Source: Ananas comosus
Lineage: Eukaryota > Streptophyta > Magnoliopsida > Poales > Bromeliaceae
Direction: 5' to 3'
Assembly: GCF_001540865.1 (NCBI RefSeq)
Contig: NC_033630.1
Coordinates: 8,140,284 to 8,204,283 of the forward strand
Length of the DNA stretch: 64,000 bases
Shown here: piece after piece, positions 12,290-22,496 of the stretch
Layout of the letters: every line of letters begins with the position of its first letter
Numbering within the stretch: position 1 is the stretch's first letter
Program-made: the position numbers and the translations under genes
The notes under the pieces: model-generated
Told to the model about the DNA's origin: nothing
Database searches by the model: none
The model's input: only the letters and a program-made list of their open reading frames with translations

Positions 12290-14866
12290 TGTAACACACT
12301 GGACCTTTGCAAATTGCGAGGTCCGAGTGGTTGGTTGTGTGTTGAGTAATTCCAGACTTTCTGGTGGGTCGTTGACAGTGTTCCGACCTATGGCTCGCAT
12401 CCCGAGAAGTGAGGTTTAAAGCCTAGCACAAAAATTCGAAAAATGAATTTTTGGTCAGCTCTCGGGTAGCCTTCAGTAGGGCTTGTACCGGTACAAGGCT
12501 GATGGTTGTACCGGTACAAGGCTGGTGGTTGTACCGGTATAGGGGGCTTGTACAGGTACAGAGCCGCAGAACCCGCCAACCAGAGCCTCGGGTTGTGATT
12601 TTCGTGGGGCTTGTACCTGTACAGGGGCCCGTGTACCAGTACAAGGTGGCAGAATTTGAGTAGTTTGAACTGCAGGGGTGTTTTTGCGATTGTGGGTCCC
12701 TTATATCAGCACCCACGCCTCTAGGGCCCTCCTTTGAGCTCTCCACTGCAGGGAGAAAGGTAGGGTACCTCTCCCATTCACCCCCTTTGGATTTGATCTC
12801 TTTTTAGCTTGGGATTTAAGTGTTGATCCTTCTCTTTTCCCTTTTCTTTGCTTTACCACCATTGTGAAGCTTGGAGCTTGGAGCTTGGTCTTGGTGGATT
12901 GTTGAGGGAAGATCTTGGAATTTCAAGAGTTTAGAGCTTTGATTGAAGCTTTTAAGAGGTAATCCACTTATTCTTTCCCTCTAAATTGGATTTTATTGAT
13001 GGTTTTGAGATGAAACCCTAGAATGAGGTTTTAGGGCTTATTTTGGGCGTTTTGATTCTAGGGCTTTTGGGGCTAAATTATTTGGATTAGAGCACTCCTT
13101 TGGGTCGGGTTGGAAGGATCTTAGCCTTCTTTTGGAGCTTGTGAGAGTTTTTCTCCACCCTAGGTAAGATTTTAGCCCTTTTGCCCTGTTGGTTAATGTT
13201 TGATCTTATAGTTGATCGTAATGCCCGTGTATCTCTTCGCTCAATACTTTTAGGATGATTTGAGACTCGTGGACAACTTCGTTCGGTGAGACGAGGCACT
13301 ACGCGACGGTTCGGTGGGTTTGACCTAGCCACACAATGAGAAATTCTTATTTGTGATGAATTAAGTATCGTTAATTGAAAACGCATGCATATTCTTATTA
13401 TATGTATTTATTGTGAATTTTAGAATGCTTAAAATGCCTATGTTACATATGATGAAATTTTTGACCTCTATGTAGTAGAGAGTTGCTTGGGAGATCTATG
13501 GTTGCATTTAGCATTCTATATGAGACTTGTTTTCATGCTTCTATAGTGTAAATGAGCTTGGATTCATCCATTTAAACCTATGTTTATTTGAGACATGAAA
13601 GATGACAAAATTGCCATATAGAGGTATCGAACTAGAATGCATGTGAATTGGTGAGCTAATGTCATTAAGTGGTATTGAGCTCGGATTATGTGTGAACCTA
13701 GTGGTTAAAGCCATTGCGGGATTTGGTTAATGTTGAACATTAAATTGCCTAAGTGTCATCAACGGGCACTAGGCATAGTGAGTGTTTGGAACTTCGCTTT
13801 GTGACTTAACTAGATCTTCGGGATGCCAGTGACGATACCATGTTAGAGACATGAGGTTTGGATACTTGAGACTTGGACTATGCTTGCTTGCCATTTGTGC
13901 TCATTCGCACATGCTTGTGAGGGTCGCTCCCTACAAGCCGGCACTCCGGAGTTAGCCTACGCGACATATGTTCGCTCGTGCGGTATTGAGAAGCCTACGG
14001 GGTCGAGTGGGACAGACACATTCCAAGAGTAGGAATGTTGTGCTACCAAGGCACTTAGGCGGCACAAGCTCGACTACCTTTGGTAGGTCTTTAATTGGAA
14101 ATAAAAATCGACACGGTGTTGAGTTTCTTATAATCACTACTAGATAGAGAATAGTAGTTGGATTACTTGGACTTGCTTCTAGCATAGTTTTGGGTACTTG
14201 GATATACATACATACATGTAGCATGCTAGGAGATGTTGCCTATCGCATTCATATATACATTGTTGCCATGATAAAGCATGATCTTCATAATTTCATAAAG
14301 AAAATAATGATTATTACTTGTGGTCATGTCAGGACGTACTTGTTCATAATGAAATAGGTGTACATCATAGTGGTGCATTGAGCTGAGGTCAGTAATTGCC
14401 CACTGGGAACTATAAATTATAGTTCTCACGCCCTCTGTTTTATATTTTCTTTCAGAGCCTTCCACGCTGGGAGAGGCTAGGGACCGAGAGAAGGGAGTTG
14501 CTTCGAGCTAGCTTCCTTCGAGGGCGATTTGATAGGTGGTCTACCTCTCGTGGTTTTATTTTGTGAGAGGTTGTGAGTTGTACCCATATATGTATAGAGA
14601 CCACCCTTCTTTTGGATCTTTGTATTCCTTTTGAGGAGATAGCATTGTATCACTTTGTGCCTTACTTTCATTGTCTAGTTATGTTTCTTTTACTCTGGTT
14701 TAGATGATAGAACTTTACTCGCTCTGATATCATTAGTTGTTATTATTCTATTTGTTCTATTTCTTACTTTTACTTCCGCTTTTATTGTAGACGCCTTATA
14801 TATGTAGACATATGGCGGGTCTGGGCACGCTACCGGGAGGGCCTCCGCCGGTCCCGCGGTGTGACA
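12290..14866 (+). mobile_element. Complete 3' LTR of element D
   Basis: A 2577-bp LTR starting TGTAACACACTGG and ending GCGGTGTGACA. In order it holds a GTACCGGTAC palindrome cluster (12485-12650), a TATA-like CTTATATCAGC near 12698, CT/GA-rich sequence, the TCGCT-loop hairpin (13914-13937), and the tRNA-like GCTCTGATATC at 14721-14731. It is followed by the TSD GTAAT and then by the rest of element C's LTR. The local reading frames are not coding. Confidence 0.88.
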
Positions 14867-15314
14867 GTAATTGCCCACTGGGAACTATAAATTATAGTTC
14901 TCATGCCCCCTGTTTTATATTTTCTTTCAGAGCCTTCCACTCCGGAAGAGGCTCGGGATCGCGGGACAGGTTTCGTCTCGAGTTAGCTTTCGAGGGACTT
15001 GGCGATAGGTGGTCCACCTCTCTTTTATTTTCTTTTGGAGAGGTTGTGAGAGTTTTGTACTTGGTTATAGAGACCACCCTTTTTTTGTATCTTGAGATTT
15101 ATGATGTATTAATTTACTTTATGTTTTAGTGGTTCAGTTCTCTTTTTGACTTTACTTGTCGATAGAACCTAGTTGTGTATTTGCTCTGATATCTCTAGAT
15201 ACTTTCAACTTCTTGTTCATTTTTTCGTTTGGTTCTAGACGCCTTATATGTGCAGGCATATGACGGGTCTGGGCACGCACCGGGCGGGCCTACGCCGGGT
15301 CCCGGGGCGTGACA
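14867..15314 (+). mobile_element. Element C, 5' LTR, terminal piece
   Basis: The last 448 bp of element C's LTR, resuming after element D. It aligns with the end of element D's own LTR (14390-14866), so the same terminal sequence appears twice in a row. It ends CCCGGGGCGTGACA at 15314 and is followed by a primer-binding site, which proves it is a 5' LTR. It carries the tRNA-like GCTCTGATATC at 15183-15193. Confidence 0.82.
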
Positions 15315-15587
15315 GATTAATTTGGTATCAGAGCCTAGGGTTGAGTCTTAGTAGACCTAGTGAACCTTAGGCCGGTCGGACAATAGGAATTAGACTCGTG
15401 AGAGACGGGGTCTATTTGATTTGTAAGTGAAAGTATCATGATTGGGTTTCTTTGATAGCTCCAAAAAGTTGGAGTTCGATTGAAATGTATGAACTTCGCG
15501 GAGGGTTACGTTTACGGCCGACAACGTAACATCGGGAGTTACTAGTATAAGACACTTCCTTACTTTTGCATGATTTGGGCATTGGTA
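15315..15587 (+). mobile_element. Element C leader with primer-binding site
   Basis: The primer-binding site TGGTATCAGAGCC lies at 15323-15335 and matches the 3' end of initiator Met-tRNA. The rest is untranslated leader, homologous to the element E leader at 22156-22430 (shared CCTAGGGTTGAGTCTTAG and TTCGCGGAGGGTTACGTT blocks). Homology stops near 15585, before any gag start, where a Cassandra-like fragment begins. Confidence 0.8.
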
Positions 15588-15670
15588 TGTGACGCCCCAA
15601 CTTCCCAGGGGGTCACCCATCCTAGGACTACTCCCGTCCTAGCACGCTTAACTCTCTTAACCTTTTGGAC
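15588..15670 (-). mobile_element. Cassandra-like TRIM LTR end with 5S rRNA segment
   Basis: On the minus strand this is the end of a small LTR (...GGGGCGTCACA). Bases 15601-15652, read on the minus strand, match the 3' half of plant 5S rRNA: AGTTAAGCGTGCT, then GTCCTAGGATGGGTGACC, then CTGGGAAGT, with about six differences over 52 bases. These cover the box A, intermediate and box C parts of the internal RNA polymerase III promoter. LTRs carrying a 5S segment are the hallmark of Cassandra TRIM elements. The first part of the same LTR continues at 18224 after an inserted solo LTR. Family assignment is from memory of the architecture. Confidence 0.65.
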
Positions 15671-18223
15671 TGTCACGCCCCGGGGCCCAGCGGAAGCCCG
15701 CCCGGCGCGTGTCCAGACCCGCCGTACGTCTAAAACATACAAGGTGTAAAAAAAATAAAGCGGTAACTAAACCAATAAAAGAAAGCATCAAGGAGTATCA
15801 GAGCAAAGTACTACAAAGTGCTATAACAAGGAGAAGAACATGAAGCTGAAAATCCACTAAGTAAAACATAAGGTAATACAAAAGGAGTCCCATAACAAGT
15901 ACTAGTCTGAAAACAAGGTGGTCTCTCTATACATGGTGCAAAATCTCTCATTGTCTCTACACAAACAAAAAAGGAGTAACCTCCTAAAGCAGAACGGACT
16001 CTCTCTCTGAGCTAACTATGCGACACCCTTGCCACGATCCCGTGCCTCCACTGGTACCGAAGGCTCTGAAAAGGAAATATAGAAACAGGGGTGTGAGAAC
16101 TATTAAATAATAGTTCCCAGTGGGCAATTACTGACTTCAGTGAATGTGCCACTAGGCCCAAAAGGCTACAACAAAAGGGTCAGTGTATAAGCATAAGCAA
16201 AAGCGATAAATACAACGGTTAAGTAAAGATGATTATTGCTCAACCATGATGTCTCTACTTAGCATGATATGCATAAGTACTAAAACGACTACCACAGGTA
16301 TGTATATGAGAGTAACAATATGTAAATGCATGAGTATGTAACTATCCCAATATCCGCAATGTAAATAGCAATAATGTCAATGTTCACTATTCTAGTCAAT
16401 GTCCACTTGTCACTTTACTGAGTAAAGTTCAACTCTGATAAGACCCACCCGAAGGCTGTCTGGCATAAGACCCACCCGAAGGCTGTCTGGCATAAGACCC
16501 ACCCGAAGGCTGTCTGGCTTTACCGTGCCTAATGGCCCCGTGGTAGTCACATCCCCACCCTAGGAATAAGCCTTTCCCATGGCAATCCACTTCGGCGCCC
16601 AATCCCGCACGGCGAACGTATCGCGATGGCCAACTCCGGAGTGCCGGCTTGTAGGGAGCGACCCTCATAAGCATGTACGAATGAGCACAATGGCAAGCAT
16701 GCGTATAAGTCTGTCTGAAGTACCAAGTCCTCATGTCTAAAACATGGAATATATCGAATGCCACAAAGGCCTATCACTATGTTGTCGTGTCTCTAACATG
16801 GAATATAGTCGATGTCCAATGGCCTATCACTATATCTCTATGTTGCATTTTCATAGTTTACTAGTTCCAAGTGCCCCTTTATGACACTATTGTTCAATGA
16901 GTCCAAGCATGGTATTTATGTGCATGAATTCATAATTCTACTCATTTCAAACATAGGAGACATGTTCTCAACTTGCAAGGCTAACCACCTTTCACAATGC
17001 ATGCAGTCTACACATATAGCTCTAATATATAGAGTGCAAATTTCATGATACATAAGGCATGCATTTTAAGTGTTCTAAAATTCACATAAATTATGTTTAA
17101 CATGGATTTGCTCTCAAAAAGACTTTACGAAGAGTTTAGAAAGTATAGGGGCCATTTTGCCCCGTTTTCATGAAGTCAAACCCACCACAACACTCGCGAT
17201 CCTTCGTAAGCTCCGACGAAGGTGTTCACTAGTCTCCTATCACCCTAAAGATGTAGGAACAAAGGTCAAGTGGACCATACGAACAATACAAGGCTCAATC
17301 AAAAGTAACCTAGGCTAAGGTGGAGGAAACTCACCTCAAGGGAAGAAATCCTCACTCAAACTCCAAATGGGGGCAAGAACCCTTCCAATTCAACCTAAAG
17401 GAAGGTTCTAAACCAATCAATAAGGTCCCAAAGCTCTCAAATCAAAAAGCCCCAAAACTAACCTTAGAATCCCAATCTAGGGTTTCATCTAGCAAAAAGC
17501 TTCAAAACTAGAATCTAGAGGAGAAGAACTAGTCACATACCTCTAGGAAGCTCCAAATCAAGTCCAAGATACTCAAGGGTTGAAGATTGGTCCACCACCA
17601 AGCTTCAAAAGCAAGCTCCAAGTCCCCCAAAGGTGAGAAATGAGGAAGAAGGTGATGCTCCAAGGCCTCCAAGCAAGATTCTCTCCTTCTTCTTCTTCTT
17701 CCTCTCCTTCTCCCTCTCTTCTTCTCTCTCTAGAATGGGTGTGAAGGGGAGAAATGAGGAGGGAAGAGAGTGAAAGGGCCATATAGACCATCTAGTGCAA
17801 CAAAATCCAGAAAAGCCCCTCAAAAACTCATTCACATCAGCCCGGTCTGGGAAGTTTTCGCCCAGAGGGACCGGTCTCCCTGACTTGGGACCGGTCTCTC
17901 AGCCTGCCCCAAAAATCCAACGTTCGGGAACCGGTCTCTCCCTGCACGGGACCGGTCTCTCCCCGCGTATACGCACTCAGGGACTGGTATCGCCTGCTAG
18001 GGACCGGTTGCCTCGCCAGCTGCCGCAACACTAAGCTGAGGGGACCGGTCTCTCATATCAGGGACCGGTCCTCGAGAGTGAAAACTCTCAGGACTTGCCA
18101 AAATTTTAGAGATCGAACTTTTAAGCCGGAATACCATCTACGGCCTTTCACCAAGTGTGGAAAAATTTGGAGTATACATCAAACACTCGAACCTCGCAAT
18201 TTGTAAAGGTCCAGTGTGCTACA
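15671..18223 (-). mobile_element. Solo gypsy LTR in the Cassandra-like element
   Basis: A 2553-bp LTR in minus orientation, TGTAGCACACTGG at 18223 down to GGGGCGTGACA at 15671. The flanks TGGAC (15666-15670) and TGGAT (18224-18228) form a TSD with one mismatch, and no internal region is present, so this is a solo LTR left by LTR-LTR recombination. It belongs with the element E LTRs. It carries an ACCGGT cluster (17870-18070), a three-copy 27-bp tandem repeat (16438-16518), a TCGCT-loop hairpin and the tRNA-like motif (15795-15804). Confidence 0.85.
16438..16518. repeat. 27-bp tandem repeat, three copies
   Basis: Three exact head-to-tail copies of a 27-bp unit beginning ATAAGACCCACCCGAAGG. 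The matching place in other LTRs has one or two looser copies (for example 2646-2703), so copy number varies between family members. Confidence 0.85.
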
Positions 18224-18461
18224 TGGATCTTGCTACCACCCAAAATGCTTAAGCCGGGTTAAGAGTTTAGCCCTATTATATCTCATATATAGGACTATCT
18301 GGGGTCTCATAATCTTCCCTCCTTTAAGCCCTGACGTCCTCGTCAGGCTCAGACTCACAAGTACCAGGCGATGTGAGACTCATCTCGCTAGCCCGTCATC
18401 TAGACCCTGGATCAGCCGAGACTCATCTCACACTTCCGGCTGGTAATTGGCTCTGATACCA
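18224..18461 (-). mobile_element. Cassandra-like TRIM: rest of LTR, internal region, primer-binding site
   Basis: Read on the minus strand: a primer-binding site TGGTATCAGAGCC at 18461-18449, a short internal stretch without coding capacity, a purine-rich AAAGGAGGGAAGA near 18320-18332 fitting a polypurine tract, then an LTR starting about TGAGACCCC with a TATATATGAG box near 18285. That LTR continues across the inserted solo LTR into the 5S segment at 15588. Without the insertion the LTR is roughly 170-ish bp. The second LTR, expected to the right, is missing: at the primer-binding site the sequence switches to a gypsy LTR end. Confidence 0.6.
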
Positions 18462-18582
18462 TCTTGTTGTTTTCTTTTATTGTTTCATTTATCGTTTTAT
18501 TTTAGACGCCTTATATGTTTTAGACGTATGGCGGGTCTGGATACGCGCCGGGCGGGCTTCCGCTGGGACCCGGGGCGTGACA
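18449..18582 (+). mobile_element. Terminal fragment of a plus-strand gypsy LTR
   Basis: Matches the last about 130 bp of the element E type LTR (ACGCCTTATATG, GGCGGGTCTGG, ending CCCGGGGCGTGACA). Its left edge overlaps the primer-binding site of the Cassandra-like fragment through the shared bases GCTCTGATAC. It may be the remnant 3' LTR of element C, which would place C inside element B's gag-pol; the flanking TSD partner is outside the window. Confidence 0.6.
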
Positions 18583-19696
18583 CGCCGCCTCCTCAGTCTA
18601 GGCCACATACATGCGCCCACTTAGGGCCTGTCGTGACCCCTCCGCCTGTCGCTGAACTAGCGACCGCCTAGCCTGGTGATGCGCAGAAAGTGTCCCCTGG
18701 CTGGGACCCGGTAAAGCTGGTGTAGATGCCAAAGATAGCGCTGGTGCTGGACCCCTCGGGCAGTCCAACTGGAAGTGGCCCTCCTGGCCACACAAGTAGA
18801 ACCTGCCCCGACTGCGTGAACACTGCCGTGGAAAATGGGGACCACCGCAGATCACGTAGCGCGGAGCCTGGCATCGATAAGGTCCTCCTCGCTGAGTAGA
18901 CTGGCCACGTCCTCGCGATTGGCTCCGGTGTCTCGGATGTCTCGGCGGCCTCCCAGAGTGTGCCTAACTCGCACCCTTAGCCGCAGGCCTCTTGCCCTTG
19001 CCCTTGTCAAGGGCCTCTCGCCGCTCCTGCAGATCTGCCGCGCTGCTCTCCACAATGAGCGCACGGTTCACAACCTCTCGGTAGGTTTGGAGGTTGGAAG
19101 ACTGAACAAACCGAAAGATCGAAGGCCGCAGTCCCCGCTCGAAGATGCGAGCCTTGTCCTCGTCATCCCGGACAACAAAGGGCACACAATGAAGAAGCCG
19201 GGAGAACTCTCTCTCATACTCGGCTACCGTTCTGTCTCCCTGACGTAGATTGCGCAAATCCTGCTCCATCTTCCTCTTCACACAGTCAGGAAAGTAATGC
19301 TCCAGTAGGAGTTCCTTGAACCTCCTCCATGAAATCGCCGTCAGATCCGTGCCGGGTTGACCTGGATGTCCAACCACCATCTGTAGGCCTCGCTGTCCAA
19401 GTGATGTGTGGCGAGCCACACTCGATCCCTCTCCTCGACAAAGGTGTCCCGAAACAGCTTCTCCATAAGCATAAGCCATTTCTCTACTATCCAATGGTCC
19501 ACGTTTTTCCCGACGAAGGTCCATGGACTGCATCTCCTGAACTCACTAAGACGCTCTATAAGTCGATCACGCTCTGCTCCCTCAACCATCACGGGGAAAA
19601 CTGCCCCCGCTACAGGCACCCGAGCCGGTGGTGCCGCAACGTCTCCTCCCGAGGTGCCGCCGCCAGTGCCGTCCGAGAGGTGTCGAGTGCAGGGGA
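18583..19696 (-). pseudogene. Element B gag, central and C-terminal part, broken
   Basis: Gypsy gag on the minus strand. The Retrotrans_gag-type core (VEERDRVWLATHHLDSEAYRWW, EYEREFSRLL, IFERGLRPSIFRF) spans about 19696-19000. The CCHC zinc knuckle (CGQEGHFQLDC) lies at about 18800-18770, and the frame reaches the protease border near 18590. Frames 19341-19913, 18964-19533 and 18598-18855 each hold part, so at least two frameshifts break it. The N-terminus lies 29 kb away at 48977-49263, separated by element E. The left end stops at the LTR end at 18582. Confidence 0.82.
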
Positions 19697-22155
19697 TGTA
19701 ACACATTGGACCTGTGCAAATTGCGAGGTTCGAGTGTTTGATATGGATTCCGAACTTTTTCATACTTTGTGGAAGGTCGTAGATGGTATTCCGACCTAAA
19801 AGTTCGATTTCTGGAGTTTTGGCAATGTCCTGAGAGTTTTCACACTCGGGGACCGGTCCCTGATAGGAGAGATCGGTCCCCTCAGAACAGTGTTGCGGCA
19901 GCCTGCGAGGCAACCGGTTCCTGGCGGATGAGATCCGTCCCCGAGCGCGAACACGCGGGGAGAGACCGTTCCCATGCGGGGAGAGATTGGTTCCCGAACG
20001 TTGAATTTTCGGGGCAGGCTGAGAGATCGGTCCCAGGTCGGGGAGACCGGTCCCTAAGTCCGAAAACTGTCCAGACCGAGCAGTGCACAGTGTTGATTGT
20101 TGAGGGAAACTAAGTGAATTTTGTTACTTGGGATGGCTTATATGGTCCTTTCTCTTCCTTTCACTCTCATTTCTCTCCCTCACACTCACACTAGAGAGAG
20201 AAAGAGAAGGAGAAGAAGAAGCAGAGGGGAAGAGCTTGCTTGAAGGCCTTAGAGCATCATCTTCTTCCTCTCATCACACCTTGGAGGCTTTGAGCTCGTG
20301 GTTGAAGCTTTGTGGAGGATCAAATTTCAACCCTTCTTGGTTTAGAGCTTGGTTTGGAGCTTCTCTTGAGGTTGGTAACTTGTCTTCCCCATTTAATACA
20401 AGTTTTCTAGATTTTGCTAGATGAAACCCTAGTTTTGAGATTTAGGGTTTATTTTGGGGGTTTTTGATTTGAGGGCTTTGAAACCTAATTGATGGGTTTA
20501 GAACCTTTATTTAGGTTGGATTTGAAGAACTCTAACTCCCATTTGAAGCTTGAGAGAGAATTTCTTCACTTGAGGTGAGTTTCTCCACTTTAGCTTGAGG
20601 TGGTTAATGATTGAGCTTAGTGTTGTTCGTAAGGTTCATTTAACCTTTGTTCCTATATCTTTAGGGTGCTAGGGGACTAGCGGACACCATTGTCGGAGCA
20701 AACGAAGGATCGCTAGAGTTGTGGTGGGTTTGGCTTCATGAAAACGGGGCAAAGTGGCCCCTTTCTATACTTGTCGTAACGTCCTTTGGAATGCAAATCC
20801 ATGCTTGATAGGATTTATGGGAATTTTAGAACACTTAAAATGCATGTCTTATATATTATGAAAATTTCACTCTATATAGTAGGGCATTCTGAGCATTTTT
20901 GCATGCATATGAGAAGTGTTCGTGTTAGCGACTTGAAAACATGTCTCTTATTTTAGAATTTGCTCAAATTATGCATTTGTAAACAATAAACTCATGTTTG
21001 GACTTAGTGGACAAAAATGCCATAAAGAGGCACTTGACATAGTAAACTGTAAAACTGCAACATAGAGACATAGTGATAGGCTATTGAACATCTGCTATAT
21101 TCTATGTTAGAGACATGATGACATAGAGATAGGCTTTTGAGACATTCGACGTATATTCCATGTTTTTAGACATGAGGACTTGGTACTTGAGACAGATCTT
21201 TCGCTTGTTTGTCATTGTGCTCATTCGCACATACTTGTGAGGGTCGCTCCCTACAAGCCGGCACTCCGGAGATAGCCATCGCGACATATGCTCGCTCGTG
21301 CGGGATTGGGCGCCGAAATGGGATGCCCTGGGGGAGGCTCATTCGTAGAGTGGGGATGTTGACTACCACGGGGCCATTAGGCACGGCGCAGGCCGGACTA
21401 CCCACGGGTAGGTCCTACAGGATTGGATCATTGATGACTTAGCATACCGACTGGACATTGACTAGAATAGTAAACAAGACATTTTACTATTTAGCTTGTG
21501 GACATCATGCTAGTGATACTTTGGTATATTCATGTTAGAATAGTCTTTTATTACTTATGCAAATTCATGCTAAGTGGAGATATCATGTTGTAGTAAGTTT
21601 ACATGTTTACTTACATATCGATTCTATTGCTTTTATTGTTACTTATCTGTTTAGCTCTTTTGGGCCTAGTGGTGCTTTCACTGAAGTCAGTAATTGCCCA
21701 CTGGAAACTATTATTTAATAGTTCTCACGCCTCCTGTTTTATGGTTTTTCTTTTAGAGCCCTCTGTACCGGCGGAGGTACAGGATCGCGGCAAGGGGATC
21801 GCTGGCTAGATAGCGAGGATTTACTGTTGCTTAGGTGGTTTTCTCTCTTTTTGTTGTTGTTGAGAGAGAGAGAGAGTAATGTTTTGTATCCATGTATAGA
21901 GACCACCTATGTATTTACTTATAGCACTTGTTTTGGGATTTCTATTCTACTACCTTCGATTTACTTATGGTGGATGTTAGCTCATTTACTTGTTTCCTCT
22001 TATAGAATCTCGATACTGTACTATGCTCTGATACTCCTAGATGTCTTTTATTATTGCTTTATTTACCGTTGTTTCTAGACGCCTTATATGTTTTAGACGT
22101 ATGGCGGGTCTGGATACGTGCCGGGCGGGCTTCCGCTGGGTCCCGGGGCGTGACA
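19697..22155 (+). mobile_element. Element E 5' LTR
   Basis: A 2459-bp LTR from TGTAACACATTGG to GGGGCGTGACA. It has an ACCGGT cluster (19850-20055), a likely TATA box TTATATGG at 20138-20145 followed by the CT-rich start of a leader, a TCGCT-loop hairpin (21234-21257) and the tRNA-like GCTCTGATACTC at 22025-22036. Frames inside it such as 20128-20424 read through low-complexity sequence and are not genes. Confidence 0.9.
20138..20145 (+). promoter_or_regulatory. Putative TATA box of element E LTR
   Basis: TTATATGG lies 440 bp into the LTR, after the ACCGGT cluster and before a CT/GA-rich stretch that resembles a transcript start. The 3' LTR repeats it at 46954-46961. Inferred from position and sequence only. 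Confidence 0.4.
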
Positions 22156-22163
22156 GATTAGTT

Positions 22164-22176
22164 TGGTATAAGAGCC
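22164..22176 (+). other. Primer-binding site of element E
   Basis: TGGTATAAGAGCC starts nine bases after the LTR end and differs by one base from the initiator Met-tRNA complement TGGTATCAGAGCC found in elements B and C. Confidence 0.8.
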
Positions 22177-22496
22177 TAGGGTTGAGTCTTAGTGGACCTA
22201 GCAAACCTTAGGCCGGTTGGACTATAGGAAGTAGGCTCGTGAGAGACGAGGTCTATTTGACTTGTGAGCGAAAGCATCATGATTGGGTACCTCGATAACT
22301 CTAAAAAGTTAGAGTTAAATCGAAGTGTATGGCTCCTAACTTCGCGGAGGGTTACGTTGGCGGCCGACAACGTAATATCGGGAGTTAGTAGTGAAGAACA
22401 CTTCCTTACTTTCGCATGATTGGGGGTATTATCTTTTTGAGCGGGGATTCAATAGCGTGGGTTTACTAACTTACGCTTTTATAATGTTGTAGTGAG

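Larger units (their letters stand above)
3127..14866 (+). mobile_element. Element D: compound gypsy (Tekay-like) retrotransposon
   Basis: This compound insertion sits in element C's 5' LTR. The bases before it, ATAAT (3122-3126), and after it, GTAAT (14867-14871), form a 5-bp TSD with one mismatch. In order it holds a truncated LTR start (3127-3243), pol copy 1 (3244-6281), a partial LTR (6336 to about 7500), degraded pol copy 2 (7500-8853), a 25-N gap, pol copy 3 (8879-12235) and a complete LTR (12290-14866). Such an LTR-internal-LTR-internal-LTR layout can come from unequal recombination between LTRs, or from a misassembled repeat; the gap and copy 2's noise favour at least partial misassembly. 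No gag is present in either copy. Confidence 0.7.

Noticed and set aside
15601..15652. A 5S rRNA gene
   Set aside because: Only about 52 of 120 bases match and the 5' half is absent; it is part of a TRIM LTR.
18449..18461. tRNA-like GGCTCTGATACCA as a tRNA gene
   Set aside because: Only the acceptor-end bases are present; no cloverleaf. It is the reverse complement of a primer-binding site.
20128..20424. Open frame starting with hydrophobic residues, as in a small membrane protein
   Set aside because: It lies in element E's LTR across the CT/GA-rich block; the same frame in the 3' LTR (46914-47243) is just the repeated LTR.
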